This document shows, piece after piece, positions 41,462 to 49,813 of a stretch of DNA of 64,000 bases. Origin of the DNA: Shouchella miscanthi (GTDB lineage: Bacteria > Bacillota > Bacilli > Bacillales > Bacillaceae_D); the NCBI RefSeq assembly GCF_007725405.1, contig NZ_CP042163.1:682001-746000 (forward strand), read 5' to 3'. Position 1 is the stretch's first letter, and each line of letters opens with the position of its first letter. The notes under the pieces are model-generated. The model was given only the letters and a program-made list of their open reading frames with translations. It made no database searches and was not told the DNA's origin. A program made the translations under genes and the position numbers.

Positions 41462-42142
41462 ATGAGTACGAATGTATACGCATTTGAGATATCTAAACCT
41501 TTTTCGGAATCTCAAAAGGAGCTGTTCCTTCATCAAATTCCATTAGACAGGCAAGAAAGAGTTCGAAGTTATGTAAGAGAGGAAGACGCTATACGCTCTT
41601 TATGTGGATCACTTCTCATCAAATATATTTTATGGAAAGAACTACAAATAACGAAATTCAACCTTAACTATAACAAATATGGAAAACCATCCATAGCAGA
41701 GTTCCCTAACTTTCATTATAATTTGTCTCATTCTCATAATTGGATAGTATGTGCAACAAACAATAAAGAAGTAGGTATTGATATTGAGAAAATAAAAGAG
41801 ATTGATTTAGGAATTGCCGAGAGGTTCTTTACTTCAGCTGAATTTGACGATATAAAAAAAATGCCTACTCTAAACGATAAGTTAACGCGTTTTTATGAGT
41901 TTTGGACAATGAAAGAAGCTTTTATAAAAAATTTAGGCAAAGGTCTATCGGTTCCTCTAAATTCTTTTTGTATTAGGCAAGAAAATAATTTGTATGTAAC
42001 AAATGATAAGAGTTCTAAATTATATTATTTCAAACAACCACTTATTGATACAGGATATAAACTAGCGGTTTGTACTCAGCAAGAAATATTAGATATTAAC
42101 ATTAAATATATTGATATTAAGGATTTTAACATTTTACTATAG
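41462..42142 (+). CDS. Sfp-type 4'-phosphopantetheinyl transferase
   Basis: 226 residues, the standard length for the Sfp family. The Mg2+/CoA motif is VGIDIE (D107, E109) and the second is W148-x-x-K151-E152-A-x-x-x-K156 followed by GKGLS. It transfers phosphopantetheine from CoA to the conserved serines of the ACP and PCP domains, converting apo carriers to the active form; about ten such carriers are in this window. There is no gap from the thioesterase gene before it (TAA then ATG). It is the last gene of the cluster on this side. Confidence 0.95.
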   Translation: MSTNVYAFEISKPFSESQKELFLHQIPLDRQERVRSYVREEDAIRSLCGSLLIKYILWKELQITKFNLNYNKYGKPSIAEFPNFHYNLSHSHNWIVCATNNKEVGIDIEKIKEIDLGIAERFFTSAEFDDIKKMPTLNDKLTRFYEFWTMKEAFIKNLGKGLSVPLNSFCIRQENNLYVTNDKSSKLYYFKQPLIDTGYKLAVCTQQEILDINIKYIDIKDFNILL

Positions 42143-42277
42143 AAATAAGAGATATTCTTGAGGATATCTAAATGAAGAATAGAATTTCACGTACTATAAT
42201 ATTTAAATAAGTATACAATCAAAAATCAATTACATATGTATAAATTATTATGTTAAAGGCGCGGATTCAAGAAAATT

Positions 42278-42318
42278 AAAGACTATTAAGGTACTTAGCT
42301 ACCTTAATAGTCTTTCTT
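42278..42318. terminator. strong bidirectional hairpin closing the biosynthetic cluster
   Basis: 42278-42293 and 42300-42315 form a perfect 16-bp stem (AAAGACTATTAAGGTA and its complement) with loop CTTAGC, 136 bases after the PPTase stop. The right arm runs on as TCTTTCTT, and on the minus strand it is followed by TTTAATTTTC, so it could stop transcription from both sides. The 135 bases before it hold no gene I can support. Confidence 0.8.
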
Positions 42319-42440
42319 GGAACAGTGGTCTACTCAAAACAGACTCTTTAAGTAAAACGAAACACACTGAAATAAAATCGAATATTTATCATTTACAAAG
42401 ATCTCCCACGGGAACCATTACCGTAGGAAATCCTTAAAAA

Positions 42441-42638
42441 TTATCGCTTATATCGATTCATTAATTTTTTTATTATCCCTTTTTCTTTGCTTGCTAGTAC
42501 CCACTTTACCTGCTCAGTTTCTTGCTCTTGTAACACATTCTTTTTATTCAATATCTCTCTTTGTATACGTTTACTATCATCATTTAATTTGATTAGTGTT
42601 TGATCCTTTTTATCAATTTCTTCTACTAACATTTTCAT
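42441..42638 (-). CDS. small hypothetical coiled-coil protein
   Basis: 65 residues from the ATG at 42638. An in-frame TTG at 42671 would add 11 residues, but the best ribosome binding site (AAAGGAGA) lies between the two, about 13 bases before the ATG, which is long spacing. The protein is almost wholly helical and charged (MKMLVEEIDKKDQ, then Lys/Gln/Glu repeats), and ends in a basic tail. There is no signal or membrane segment. I do not recognise the family. A weak hairpin follows its stop at about 42398-42427. It could be a real small gene or a chance frame in decayed DNA. Confidence 0.35.
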   Translation of the reverse strand: MKMLVEEIDKKDQTLIKLNDDSKRIQREILNKKNVLQEQETEQVKWVLASKEKGIIKKLMNRYKR

Positions 42639-42775
42639 TAATAACGCGCAATCTCCTTTCGTGATCGGCAAATTTTTAATAATACTAATATGGGGTAGCG
42701 TCAGGAAAATACGGATTTACAACGTTAAGCAGCATTGCACATAGAAAAATCGGTTTTATCACAAACCACTTTAGT

Positions 42776-43183
42776 TCAAGAAACAGGAATCAGTAAAGTT
42801 AGAATAAGTAGGCTATGTATACCACCGGTAGTAACTTCATCAGCATAACTCAAAATAATTCTTTTATCTATACTGACCTTTTTGCTTGTTGCTTTAAAAC
42901 GAGCGTGTCCCTCATAATGATTATTCTTACCGTGACTATTTGGTATTTTAAAACTATGACCAGAGTAATTAGAACTTGATGCTCTATCATACTTAAACCT
43001 ATCCGTATTACCTGGTATAGCGTTTACCAAACGAACATTTAATCCCACATTACCCGCTACTGTGTCCCAATTTGAATCATGTAATACAAAACCAAATGAA
43101 TACCCTTTTAATCTATTCGATGTTTTCCAAATAAAACTAGGATAGAAAGTGTGAGTCAGAAGAATTGCCCGAATTAAAGGCTC
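42776..43183 (-). pseudogene. decayed protein fragment, family not recognised
   Basis: On the minus strand the frame is open from about 43183 to 42776, but a start with a ribosome binding site is not evident; the ATG at 43048 is internal to a conserved-looking run. The stretch GYSFGFVLHDSNWD followed by a Ser/His/Asn/Gly-rich section (SSNYSGHSFK) looks like part of an extracellular or surface protein. The last dozen residues (SLLILTLLIPVS) look out of register and may be fusion sequence. I treat it as a remnant. Confidence 0.35.
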
Positions 43184-43271
43184 TTATTTTACGCAGCTTA
43201 GGGTTGAACCGAGTGAGGCAAAATCGTTCTTTGTACAAGCCCTAGACATTAAGGAGCATGAAACGACCAAA

Positions 43272-43562
43272 GTGGGGAGAAAGACGAAAGCTGATCTAGC
43301 TTTTAGTCACCCACGACTAGGAAGCTTTGAACCAGCAAAGATCATACTAAGAGAAATTGAGGAATGGACGCAGCAAGACAACGAGTATCACGCAAAGACA
43401 CTTATCTATCAAAACATATATATCGTTGCAAATGTACAAGGATTCGGCGAATTAATACAGCATGAGTTGTTATATTTTGACGCTGGTGAGGTCGCAGTCG
43501 AACTCGTTAGTTATTACGAGGAACATAACAATATTTCGATGCGCTCTATTATACAAAATTAG
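43272..43562 (+). pseudogene. hypothetical, probably N-terminally truncated
   Basis: 96 residues from a GTG at 43272, but the same frame is open without a start from about 43155 and reads as plausible protein (LRVEPSEAKSFFVQAL), so the usable start is arbitrary. The later part is acidic with alternating hydrophobic residues (YQNIYIVANVQGFGEL). No motif, signal peptide or membrane helix is seen and I do not recognise the family. It abuts the fragment on the other strand at about 43150, which suggests a recombination junction there. Bases 43563-43800 hold nothing I can name. Confidence 0.35.
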
Positions 43563-43824
43563 CTCTAGATCTGAAAGTAAAAAATCATCTATTAGGGAGT
43601 GTTGAGCCTGAAAATCCTAAGTAATTTTTTTGTTGCAGCTGTGGCTAGTATAATTTTCCTTTAAGTATCAAATATTAACGAAGATGAAACGGTTTTTAGT
43701 CCAACCGGAAAAACTGATTTACAGACTTAATAACATATATGTTTCTTGTTTAACAGGCTTATTTTGCACCTTTGAAGATTCATTTATCGGCGGAACATAA
43801 GGTTAAGTTCTTAGCCAGTATTTA

Positions 43825-43833
43825 TGCTATACT
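43825..43833 (+). promoter_or_regulatory. extended -10 promoter of the type I toxin gene
   Basis: TGCTATACT is an extended -10 box (TGn plus TATACT at 43828-43833) 66 bases before the toxin start codon. The -35 region (about 43805-43810) is poor, as expected when the TGn extension is present. It implies a leader of roughly 60 nt. Confidence 0.6.
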
Positions 43834-43871
43834 TGTCTGTAAGATAAAGCAGAACAGCTCGAAGGGCGGCG

Positions 43872-43893
43872 ACACCTCTACGAAAGGAGGTGT
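43872..43893 (+). promoter_or_regulatory. leader hairpin hiding the toxin ribosome binding site
   Basis: ACACCTC (43872-43878) is the exact complement of GAGGTGT (43887-43893); a G-U pair closes the loop ACGAAA. The second arm contains the GGAGGTG ribosome binding site of the following TTG start. In type I toxin mRNAs such structures keep the full-length message untranslated until it is refolded or processed. Confidence 0.8.
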
Positions 43894-43898
43894 TTGCT

Positions 43899-44030
43899 TT
43901 GACGATTTATGAAGCACATTCGTTAGCCAATCAACAAGTGGCTAATCTAATAGCAATTGGTGGTGTATTTGTAGCCTTTTTGGCCATTGCTGTTACAGTC
44001 GTGCTCTATATCGTTAGAAACACAAAATAG
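43899..44030 (+). CDS. type I toxin, putative holin-like (TxpA/BsrG family)
   Basis: 43 residues from TTG at 43899, 5 bases after GGAGGTG. It begins MTIYEAHSL, matching the MxxYEs start common to TxpA, BsrG and the holin-like toxin family, and has one membrane helix (about residues 16-39, IAIGGVFVAFLAIAVTVVLY) and a short basic end (RNTK). Family members insert in the cytoplasmic membrane and are silenced by an antisense RNA that overlaps the 3' end of the message. Stem-loops follow at 44028-44061 and 44113-44150. It is too short for most gene callers. The identification rests on start motif, topology, leader hairpin and terminators together. Confidence 0.8.
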   Translation: MTIYEAHSLANQQVANLIAIGGVFVAFLAIAVTVVLYIVRNTK

Positions 44031-44061
44031 CCCCTTGAGCGACCAACTCGAATAAGGGCTA
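44028..44061. terminator. stem-loop at the toxin stop codon
   Basis: TAGCCC (44028-44033, including the toxin stop) pairs with GGGCTA (44056-44061), reinforced by GAG/CTC inside. On the minus strand the stem is followed by TTTTG, so it may end an antisense (antitoxin) RNA rather than the toxin message. Confidence 0.5.
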
Positions 44062-44112
44062 TTGTAGAAATCCTATAAGCGCCAACCTTTGAGTTGACTA
44101 AACTGTTTTACG

Positions 44113-44150
44113 CCTGTATTTGTGTGTCCAGCACAGATACAGGTCTTTTT
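44113..44150 (+). terminator. terminator of the toxin message
   Basis: CCTGTATTTGTG (44113-44124) pairs with CACAGATACAGG (44132-44143) with one G-U pair, followed by TCTTTTT. It is a good intrinsic terminator on the plus strand about 85 bases after the toxin stop. Confidence 0.8.
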
Positions 44151-44544
44151 AGTATTCCTAAGTACTCTAAATATATACTCGTAGTATAAGTCAATTAAAG
44201 ATGAACTGTCAACAAAACAGATTGTCTTTTAAAGACCTAAATTTATAATTTCACGTACCGTATTTTTTAATTAATAAATATAACAACCACCATCAAGCCT
44301 TGCTTAGCTGTACTGATAATATAATTCCTCTATTAAATATAGTCATGAAGAACAGCAAGATTTATATAGAAGCGCAAAAAAAACCGAGTATCCTGTGAGT
44401 AAAAGTGACCTACAAGGAAATAAAATCTGCCTGGGGGTATTTTTAATATTATACACACGTATGAAGAAATAACGAGAAAAACAGAATAATTACTGTTCAG
44501 TATTACGTAATATTTATACTTTAACGGTAACATCTATATTAAAT
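44151..44544. other. AT-rich stretch without supported genes
   Basis: About 400 bases in which I see only short unsupported frames and no RNA or repeat. It separates the toxin gene from the defence-like operon. Confidence 0.5.
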
Positions 44545-44578
44545 AGGACAATGAAATACATATTTCATTGTCCTTTTT
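44545..44578. terminator. very strong hairpin terminator
   Basis: 44545-44558 and 44561-44574 form a perfect 14-bp stem (AGGACAATGAAATA and its complement) around two bases, followed by a T-run to 44578. No gene stop lies just upstream on the plus strand, so the gene it served may have been lost. It insulates the defence-like operon. Confidence 0.8.
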
Positions 44579-44688
44579 AAACTAACTACCTTTAATTATT
44601 CTCATTGTCTCAAAGGTTAATCACTCTGAATGTTACAAATTTAGCACGAATATTGCTCACAGATACTTCAGTACACATATGGATTAAA

Positions 44689-44697
44689 TGGTATAAT
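44689..44697 (+). promoter_or_regulatory. extended -10 promoter of the GHKL-TIR operon
   Basis: TGGTATAAT: a perfect TATAAT at 44692-44697 with the TGn extension, 85 bases before the ATG at 44782. No convincing -35 is present at the right distance. Confidence 0.6.
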
Positions 44698-44781
44698 TGT
44701 GGAAGTAATGTAGTTTGAACGTTATCATAGTAGCAATCTATTATAGATTAAATTAAGCAGCAAGAAAACGGGAGTGAATAC

Positions 44782-47184
44782 ATGAAAATTAGAGATCAAT
44801 TTTTTGAAATAGCCATGGAAGGAAGTACATCTAAGATTGAGAATGAGTTAAATAGTATTAATGAGTCTTCTGAAACAAAGAAAAAAGAAATAAGAAGGAG
44901 ATGGATATGGGAGTTAATCCAAAATGCATCCGATTGTACCCCAAAAGATAGTAAAATAGATATAATTTTAAATATTACTAAAGATAGCGTTGAGTTTAGT
45001 CATAACGGAAAACCTTTTACCTACAACGATTTACTTTCACTAATAACACAATTTTCGTTAAAACAAAAATCTAAAGATAAACTCACTGGAAAATTCGGAA
45101 CTGGTTTTATGTCAACCCTTTTGCTATCAAAAATTGTTAATATTGAAGGGACGCTTATTCGTCAAGATGGTGCGTACACTAATATGAATTTTATTATTGA
45201 TCGATCTAAATCAGACCATCTAGGTATTCAAGAACAAACTGAAGCAATGATAGATAAATTGGATGAATTAGATTTATCGACGGAGATCTCACATAGAATA
45301 TCTACTACAAAGTTTATATATAATGTAAGTAGTTCTGAGGATTCAAGAGAAGCAGTTGTATTAGGTGTTAAGGATCTGTTATCAACAGTATCATATCTAA
45401 TTGCTTTTAACCAAAATATCAATACTATTAGTATTAATGGGAAGGTTTACTCAAAGGAACAAGACTATTTTATTAATAATGGTCAAATAAATGTTTTTAG
45501 TGTTAAAGAGGAGTACCAAGATAATATAAAGTATTTTCATTTATGGAAGCTTGAAAGAAATAACGTAACTATTGCATGTCCTGTTGATTACAACCATGAA
45601 ACAAGTATATTTAACTTTTTACCTATCGATGAATCGACACCAAAATTATTTTGTAACTTTCCATTAATTGGTACTGAATCTTTCTCATTTCCAATTATTT
45701 TGAATTCTGACTTGTTCCAAGTTCATATAGATCGCAATGCAATTCGAGATACAAATCCTAAAAACAAAGAATTAATTCAAGAAGCTATTTCTTTGTATAA
45801 GTTATTAATAGAATTTTGTTCAAGCACCATTACTAAAGATGAATTTAATATTTGTATTATTGAAGAGAACAATCATGATGAACTGCCTATGATTTGCTAT
45901 AGTGAAATTATGAGTTACATCAAGAAAATTGACTTAATACCAATCATTGATAATGAAGACAATATTCCTAGAAGATATGCATTTAATTATGGTCCAAAAA
46001 AGAAAGTTGTTCTTCCTAAGACCGATAAAGAAGAAAATGAAATTCCTTTATGGGAACTAATCTTTGAAGCTGGAGGTAAGATACCAACTAAGGAAACTTT
46101 TTTTGGTTGGCGAAAAGTTTTTGATTCTAACTTTAATTTCACCAATGTAAACTTACGATTCAAAGATAAAGAAATTGAAACTTTTTCTAGTAAACTTAAG
46201 AACGAAAGAAAAGCCCTAGAATGGTTAGAGCGATTTTATTCTTATTGGATTAAAGATATTGGTATAGAAAAGGTAATTAAACTGGCAATTGTACCTGCCC
46301 AGGACAGAAAGTTTCATGATTTCAATAATGTACTATTTGATTCAGGTATAGACCCCGATTTAAAAGATATACTATTTGAATTAGAACCATCTAAAAAAAG
46401 TAAGCTTCTAAGTAGTGAAATTAAATCTTTTGATTCATATTATGATAGTCATAAGGACGAACAAGAAGACAATGTCTCAATTGCTAATTTAATTGAAAAA
46501 CGAGTAAACCAAATTCTTGCTAATGAACATTTAGGTGATTCTGAACGAAAAGCAGAGGTACAAGCTACATTTACTAAATTAAATTATTTTATTTTGAAGG
46601 AACAGGAATTATCAGAAGAGATTTTCCCTAAAATTATGAATAAAAGATTTCGGTTAACTTCAAATGAGGAATCTCTTGAAATGTTGGAAGTGGCCAATAA
46701 GGTTAAACAGCATAATTTAAATTTAGACGAGATTATAACCAACCAAACGAAAATAGATTATTTACTTGATAATTTGGATAATCCCTCTTTCTCGAAAGAA
46801 GAAATACTCGATCTTCTAAGGCATAAAGTTAAATCAACTAAAGAAAACTTCGAGTATTTAATTAATAGAAGTATCGATAATGTTTATGAGCACTTAAATA
46901 GTAATCCATTATACGACCTCCCTGATACAGTGGATGAATGGAAAGAAAGTAGTCATTCAAGTACTGTATTTGAAGTATTAAAAGAATCAGAAGTAGTTTT
47001 TATTGTTATACGACCTAGTGATGAAAATCAAATATTCTTTTACTACGAAGAAGAATTAGAAGCGCTTGATAGTAACAACTATGAATTATGGACAGATAAT
47101 GGAAATGAATGCAACGAACTAACTTTAGGCGAATTATTGAAAACAACCGGAATTACGAGAATTCCATTAAAAAATTTATTCTGA
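44782..47184 (+). CDS. GHKL (Hsp90/sacsin-like) ATPase, putative defence protein
   Basis: 800 residues; ATG with GGGAGTG upstream. The N-terminal 110 residues hold a GHKL ATP-binding fold: the N-box W-ELIQNASD (E44, N48), the second motif FSHNGKPF (around N75/G76, in place of the usual DxGxG) and the lid motif GKFGTGF (G103-G108). The remaining 650 residues are helical and charged, without a motif I know; there is no HATPase-kinase receiver partner and no membrane segment. Sacsin/Hsp90-type ATPases of this size occur in bacterial defence islands. The next gene starts 16 bases later and encodes a TIR effector, so the pair probably forms a sensor-effector unit. The family and the operon are clear; the antiviral role is inferred. 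Confidence 0.8.
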   Translation: MKIRDQFFEIAMEGSTSKIENELNSINESSETKKKEIRRRWIWELIQNASDCTPKDSKIDIILNITKDSVEFSHNGKPFTYNDLLSLITQFSLKQKSKDKLTGKFGTGFMSTLLLSKIVNIEGTLIRQDGAYTNMNFIIDRSKSDHLGIQEQTEAMIDKLDELDLSTEISHRISTTKFIYNVSSSEDSREAVVLGVKDLLSTVSYLIAFNQNINTISINGKVYSKEQDYFINNGQINVFSVKEEYQDNIKYFHLWKLERNNVTIACPVDYNHETSIFNFLPIDESTPKLFCNFPLIGTESFSFPIILNSDLFQVHIDRNAIRDTNPKNKELIQEAISLYKLLIEFCSSTITKDEFNICIIEENNHDELPMICYSEIMSYIKKIDLIPIIDNEDNIPRRYAFNYGPKKKVVLPKTDKEENEIPLWELIFEAGGKIPTKETFFGWRKVFDSNFNFTNVNLRFKDKEIETFSSKLKNERKALEWLERFYSYWIKDIGIEKVIKLAIVPAQDRKFHDFNNVLFDSGIDPDLKDILFELEPSKKSKLLSSEIKSFDSYYDSHKDEQEDNVSIANLIEKRVNQILANEHLGDSERKAEVQATFTKLNYFILKEQELSEEIFPKIMNKRFRLTSNEESLEMLEVANKVKQHNLNLDEIITNQTKIDYLLDNLDNPSFSKEEILDLLRHKVKSTKENFEYLINRSIDNVYEHLNSNPLYDLPDTVDEWKESSHSSTVFEVLKESEVVFIVIRPSDENQIFFYYEEELEALDSNNYELWTDNGNECNELTLGELLKTTGITRIPLKNLF

Positions 47185-47200
47185 TTAAGGAGTTCTAAAC

Positions 47201-48178
47201 TTGAGTAATAAAAATCAAATTCTTGATGCTATTAGTACGTATGATAGAAAAAATAAAGTGTACGTGCATCCAATCCTTACACCAGATATGGCAGCTAAGT
47301 ATATTTCTGCTTTTGCCAACGGAAGTGGGGGAGATATCGTTCTTGGAGTAAAAGATGATGGATTAAACTTAAAAGTAAAGAAATATTCGTTTCAAATTAA
47401 AATTCAGTTTCAGAAAGCTCTAGAGCTTCTAAATAGAGAAGTGGATTTTGTATTGGATAGTATAGAATACAACGGAGTAAATCTTCCTTTTATTTCTATT
47501 AGTAAATCGGAGCATTTAGTTAAAGCAAGTAATAAGCCATACAAATTCACTAATCAGGGAGAATTAATTGAAATGAAAATTAATAAGGTATTTCTTTCAT
47601 ATGCACATGATGACAGTGATCTTGCAGATATAATAGAGACAAGTCTAAATAAGTCTTATGATATTGATGTGACAAGAGATGTTAGAGTAGTTGATTTTGG
47701 GGAAGATCTTGAAGAGTTTATGAGGACTATTCGTAAGCATGATTATGTCCTATCTGTTGTTACAAAGTCTTATCTAGAATCTGTAAACTGTATGTACGAA
47801 ATAACGCAAGCTATGAAAGATGAAAATTTTAAAGAGAGACTGTTGTTTATTGTCGTTGACTCTAAGAAAGATCTTGTATTCTACAAGGAAGAAAAAGATC
47901 CTGAAGATATTAATTCTCAGGTGTATGACGCTGATAAACGGTTTGATTATACTATCAAATGGAATACAAAAATTAAAGGCATGAACGAAAAACTAAGAGA
48001 TGCTAATATTCCTGCTCAACTCACTACGGAATATACCTTATCCATACGAAAACTAGATTCAATAGTTGTTTCTTCAAACGAATTCATGGAACTTGTTAGT
48101 CGTAAGTTAGGCGATTCTTTTTATAAGATGCAAGAAGATGATTTTAAAATATTTAGAGATAGAATTAGAAATAATTAA
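47201..48178 (+). CDS. AlbA_2-TIR fusion protein, putative NAD-degrading effector
   Basis: 325 residues from a TTG with AAGGAG 8 bases upstream. Residues about 25-115 match the Schlafen/AlbA_2 pattern (KYISAFANGSGGDIVLGVKDDG). Residues about 127-270 form a TIR domain beginning KVFLSYAHDDSD, with Glu200 in SVNCMYEI at the position of the catalytic glutamate of NADase TIRs. TIR effectors in prokaryotic immunity cleave NAD+ or make signalling nucleotides. Its operon partner is the GHKL ATPase 16 bases upstream. The operon's terminator is split by an insertion element just behind the stop. No membrane segment is seen. The AlbA_2-TIR combination next to a GHKL protein is not one I can match to a named system. 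Confidence 0.8.
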   Translation: MSNKNQILDAISTYDRKNKVYVHPILTPDMAAKYISAFANGSGGDIVLGVKDDGLNLKVKKYSFQIKIQFQKALELLNREVDFVLDSIEYNGVNLPFISISKSEHLVKASNKPYKFTNQGELIEMKINKVFLSYAHDDSDLADIIETSLNKSYDIDVTRDVRVVDFGEDLEEFMRTIRKHDYVLSVVTKSYLESVNCMYEITQAMKDENFKERLLFIVVDSKKDLVFYKEEKDPEDINSQVYDADKRFDYTIKWNTKIKGMNEKLRDANIPAQLTTEYTLSIRKLDSIVVSSNEFMELVSRKLGDSFYKMQEDDFKIFRDRIRNN

Positions 48179-48253
48179 TTTAGTTAAAGCCCTGCTAATG
48201 GTGCTGCACCCCAAATGTTAGAGTAAAAATCTAGCACTTGGGGTGTTTTTTCT

Positions 48254-48805
48254 ATGTCAAAATATAGTGACGAATTTAAACTGAAAATCATTAAAGAATA
48301 TGTAGATGGATACCTGGGGTATCAATTACTCGCTAAAAAATATAACATCCCTGATACAAAAATCATTCGAAGGTGGGTACGCGCATTTCAAGCGTTTGGC
48401 GTAGATGGGATTAAAAGAAAACGTAAAAAGGCAACTTACTCTGTTTCATTTAAACTCGATGTATTACACTATATGGAACGGACTGGCGCCTCGTTCCAAG
48501 ATACAGCGATTGAATTTGGGTTAACTAACCCACCTTTAATTTCTAATTGGAAAAAGAAGTATAGAGAAAAAGGCGTGGAAGGTCTGAATCAGCCGAAAGG
48601 ACGACCTCCCATGACGAAAAAGAAAAAACAACTAGTAAAGAAAGAAGAATCACGCGAAAAACAATTAGAAACGGAGATCGAAGAGCTTCGTTTGGAGGTT
48701 GCTTATTTAAAAAAGTTGAACGCTTTTCGGGAGAACCCGGACACCTTCCTCGAAAAGCACAAGCAGCGCTGGCATTCGAACTCAAAGAAGAAGGATTCCC
48801 ATTAA
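48254..48805 (+). CDS. IS3-family transposase OrfA
   Basis: 183 residues with two helix-turn-helix units (LAKKYNIPDTKIIRRWVRAF and a second one in FGLTNPPLISNWKKKY) and a C-terminal leucine-rich coiled coil (EELRLEVAYLKKLN). It binds the terminal repeats. A slippery A AAA AAG lies in frame at 48709-48715, followed by a hairpin, so most likely OrfAB is made by -1 frameshifting. The ATG lies about 54 bases inside the element. Confidence 0.9.
   Translation: MSKYSDEFKLKIIKEYVDGYLGYQLLAKKYNIPDTKIIRRWVRAFQAFGVDGIKRKRKKATYSVSFKLDVLHYMERTGASFQDTAIEFGLTNPPLISNWKKKYREKGVEGLNQPKGRPPMTKKKKQLVKKEESREKQLETEIEELRLEVAYLKKLNAFRENPDTFLEKHKQRWHSNSKKKDSH
48709..48758 (+). promoter_or_regulatory. programmed -1 frameshift signal
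   Basis: TTA AAA AAG in the OrfA frame is a canonical X XXY YYZ heptamer (48709-48715). Six bases later GCTTTTCG (48722-48729) can pair with CGAAAAGC (48751-48758). Shifting -1 joins OrfA at Lys-Lys to VERFSGEPG of the OrfB frame, which stays open into OrfB. Confidence 0.8.
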
Positions 48806-48813
48806 AAAGCGTA

Positions 48814-49632
48814 TTGGCCAAGGTCGGTATACCATCAGCAACTTATCACTATCATATGAACCAATTCAAGAAATCCGACCCAGATCAAAAGTGGAAAGCA
48901 CTGATTCGTGAACTTTTTCAAGAGCATAAAGGAAGGTATGGCTATCGTCGCATTCATTCAGAATTAAGAAAGAGAGGATACGTCATCAATCATAAAAAAG
49001 TTCAGAGGCTTATGAAAGCATTAGGGTTGATGTGTGCAAAGTTTACACGTAAGTCACGGTATCGCTCCTATAAAGGGACGGTCGGGAAGGTAGCCAAAAA
49101 CCGCTTAAATCGCCGATTTAAGACAAGTATTCGTCTCCAAAAAGTAGTGACGGACGTCACTGAGTTTAAATGTACCGAAGGTCAAAAACTGTATTTCAGT
49201 CCGATTATGGACTTGTATAATGGGGAAATCCTTTCGTTTGGGCTAACGAAAAAACCAACGCTCGATTTAGTTTTAAAACCACTTGACCAGGTCATTACGA
49301 TTATGAAAAAAGATGCTCGATACCGAACAACCATCCACTCGGATCAAGGGTGGCATTATCAACATCAACGATGGGTAAGCACGTTGAAAGAAAACAAGAT
49401 TTATCAAAGTATGTCTCGTAAAGCGACGTGTGCAGACAATGCGGCTATGGAGAACTTTTTCGGCATCATGAAACAGGAAATGTACTATGGTGAAGTTCTT
49501 GTGGACTTTGAGATCTTAAAACAACGAATCAAAGCGTATGTCGAATATTACAATACAAAGCGAATAAAACAAAAATTGGCTGGACTAAGCCCGGTACAAT
49601 ACCGAACTCAGTTTAGCCAATTAACTGCATAA
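48814..49632 (+). CDS. IS3-family transposase OrfB (DDE integrase domain)
   Basis: 272 residues from an ATG, but the frame is open well upstream and is normally reached by frameshifting from OrfA. An HTH_21-like region (HKGRYGYRRIHSELRKRG) precedes the rve-type catalytic core with D in VVTDVTEF, D in TIHSDQGWHYQ and E in AAMENFFGIMKQEM, the DDE triad. It ends with the YYNTKRIKQKLAGLSPVQYR motif of IS150-type transposases. The reaction is cut/copy transposition through a circular intermediate. No truncation is seen. Confidence 0.93.
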   Translation: MAKVGIPSATYHYHMNQFKKSDPDQKWKALIRELFQEHKGRYGYRRIHSELRKRGYVINHKKVQRLMKALGLMCAKFTRKSRYRSYKGTVGKVAKNRLNRRFKTSIRLQKVVTDVTEFKCTEGQKLYFSPIMDLYNGEILSFGLTKKPTLDLVLKPLDQVITIMKKDARYRTTIHSDQGWHYQHQRWVSTLKENKIYQSMSRKATCADNAAMENFFGIMKQEMYYGEVLVDFEILKQRIKAYVEYYNTKRIKQKLAGLSPVQYRTQFSQLTA

Positions 49633-49813
49633 ATGAAACTCTAACTATTGGGGGTCACTACCTAATTCAGGGCTTTTTGTTTGTACTTTTCCATGCCTAA
49701 CCGTTTATATAGTATCACGGTTTAGAGTGTGTTTTATCTACATAACATACGATACGATGGTTTGCTTTGTATTAATACATAAATATACATATATTTGTGT
49801 ATTTATTACATCA

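Larger units (their letters stand above)
48200..49661 (+). mobile_element. IS3-family element, IS150-like, about 1.46 kb
   Basis: It carries an OrfA/OrfB pair and imperfect terminal inverted repeats of about 24 bp (48201-48224 against 49638-49661, 18 of 24 matching, both ending in GTTAGAGT on the inner side). It is flanked by CTAAT at 48195-48199 and 49662-49666, a 4-5 bp target duplication; the exact edge is uncertain by a base. Both frames are intact, so it may be active. Confidence 0.88.
48186..49678 (+). terminator. operon terminator split by the insertion element
   Basis: AAAGCCCTG (48186-48194) and CAGGGCTTTTT (49668-49678) are exact complements. Removing the element and one copy of CTAAT brings them together as a 9-bp stem with a 6-base loop CTAATT and a T-run, 7 bases after the TIR gene's stop. 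The intact terminator would have closed the GHKL-TIR operon. Confidence 0.85.

Noticed and set aside
42690..42760. Possible end of a lost insertion element (GGGTAGCGTCAGG)
   Set aside because: No second end, target repeat or transposase sequence could be found to support it.
44333..44533. 66-codon minus-strand frame
   Set aside because: No ribosome binding site or recognisable content in a very AT-rich stretch, and the frame runs into the hairpin region.
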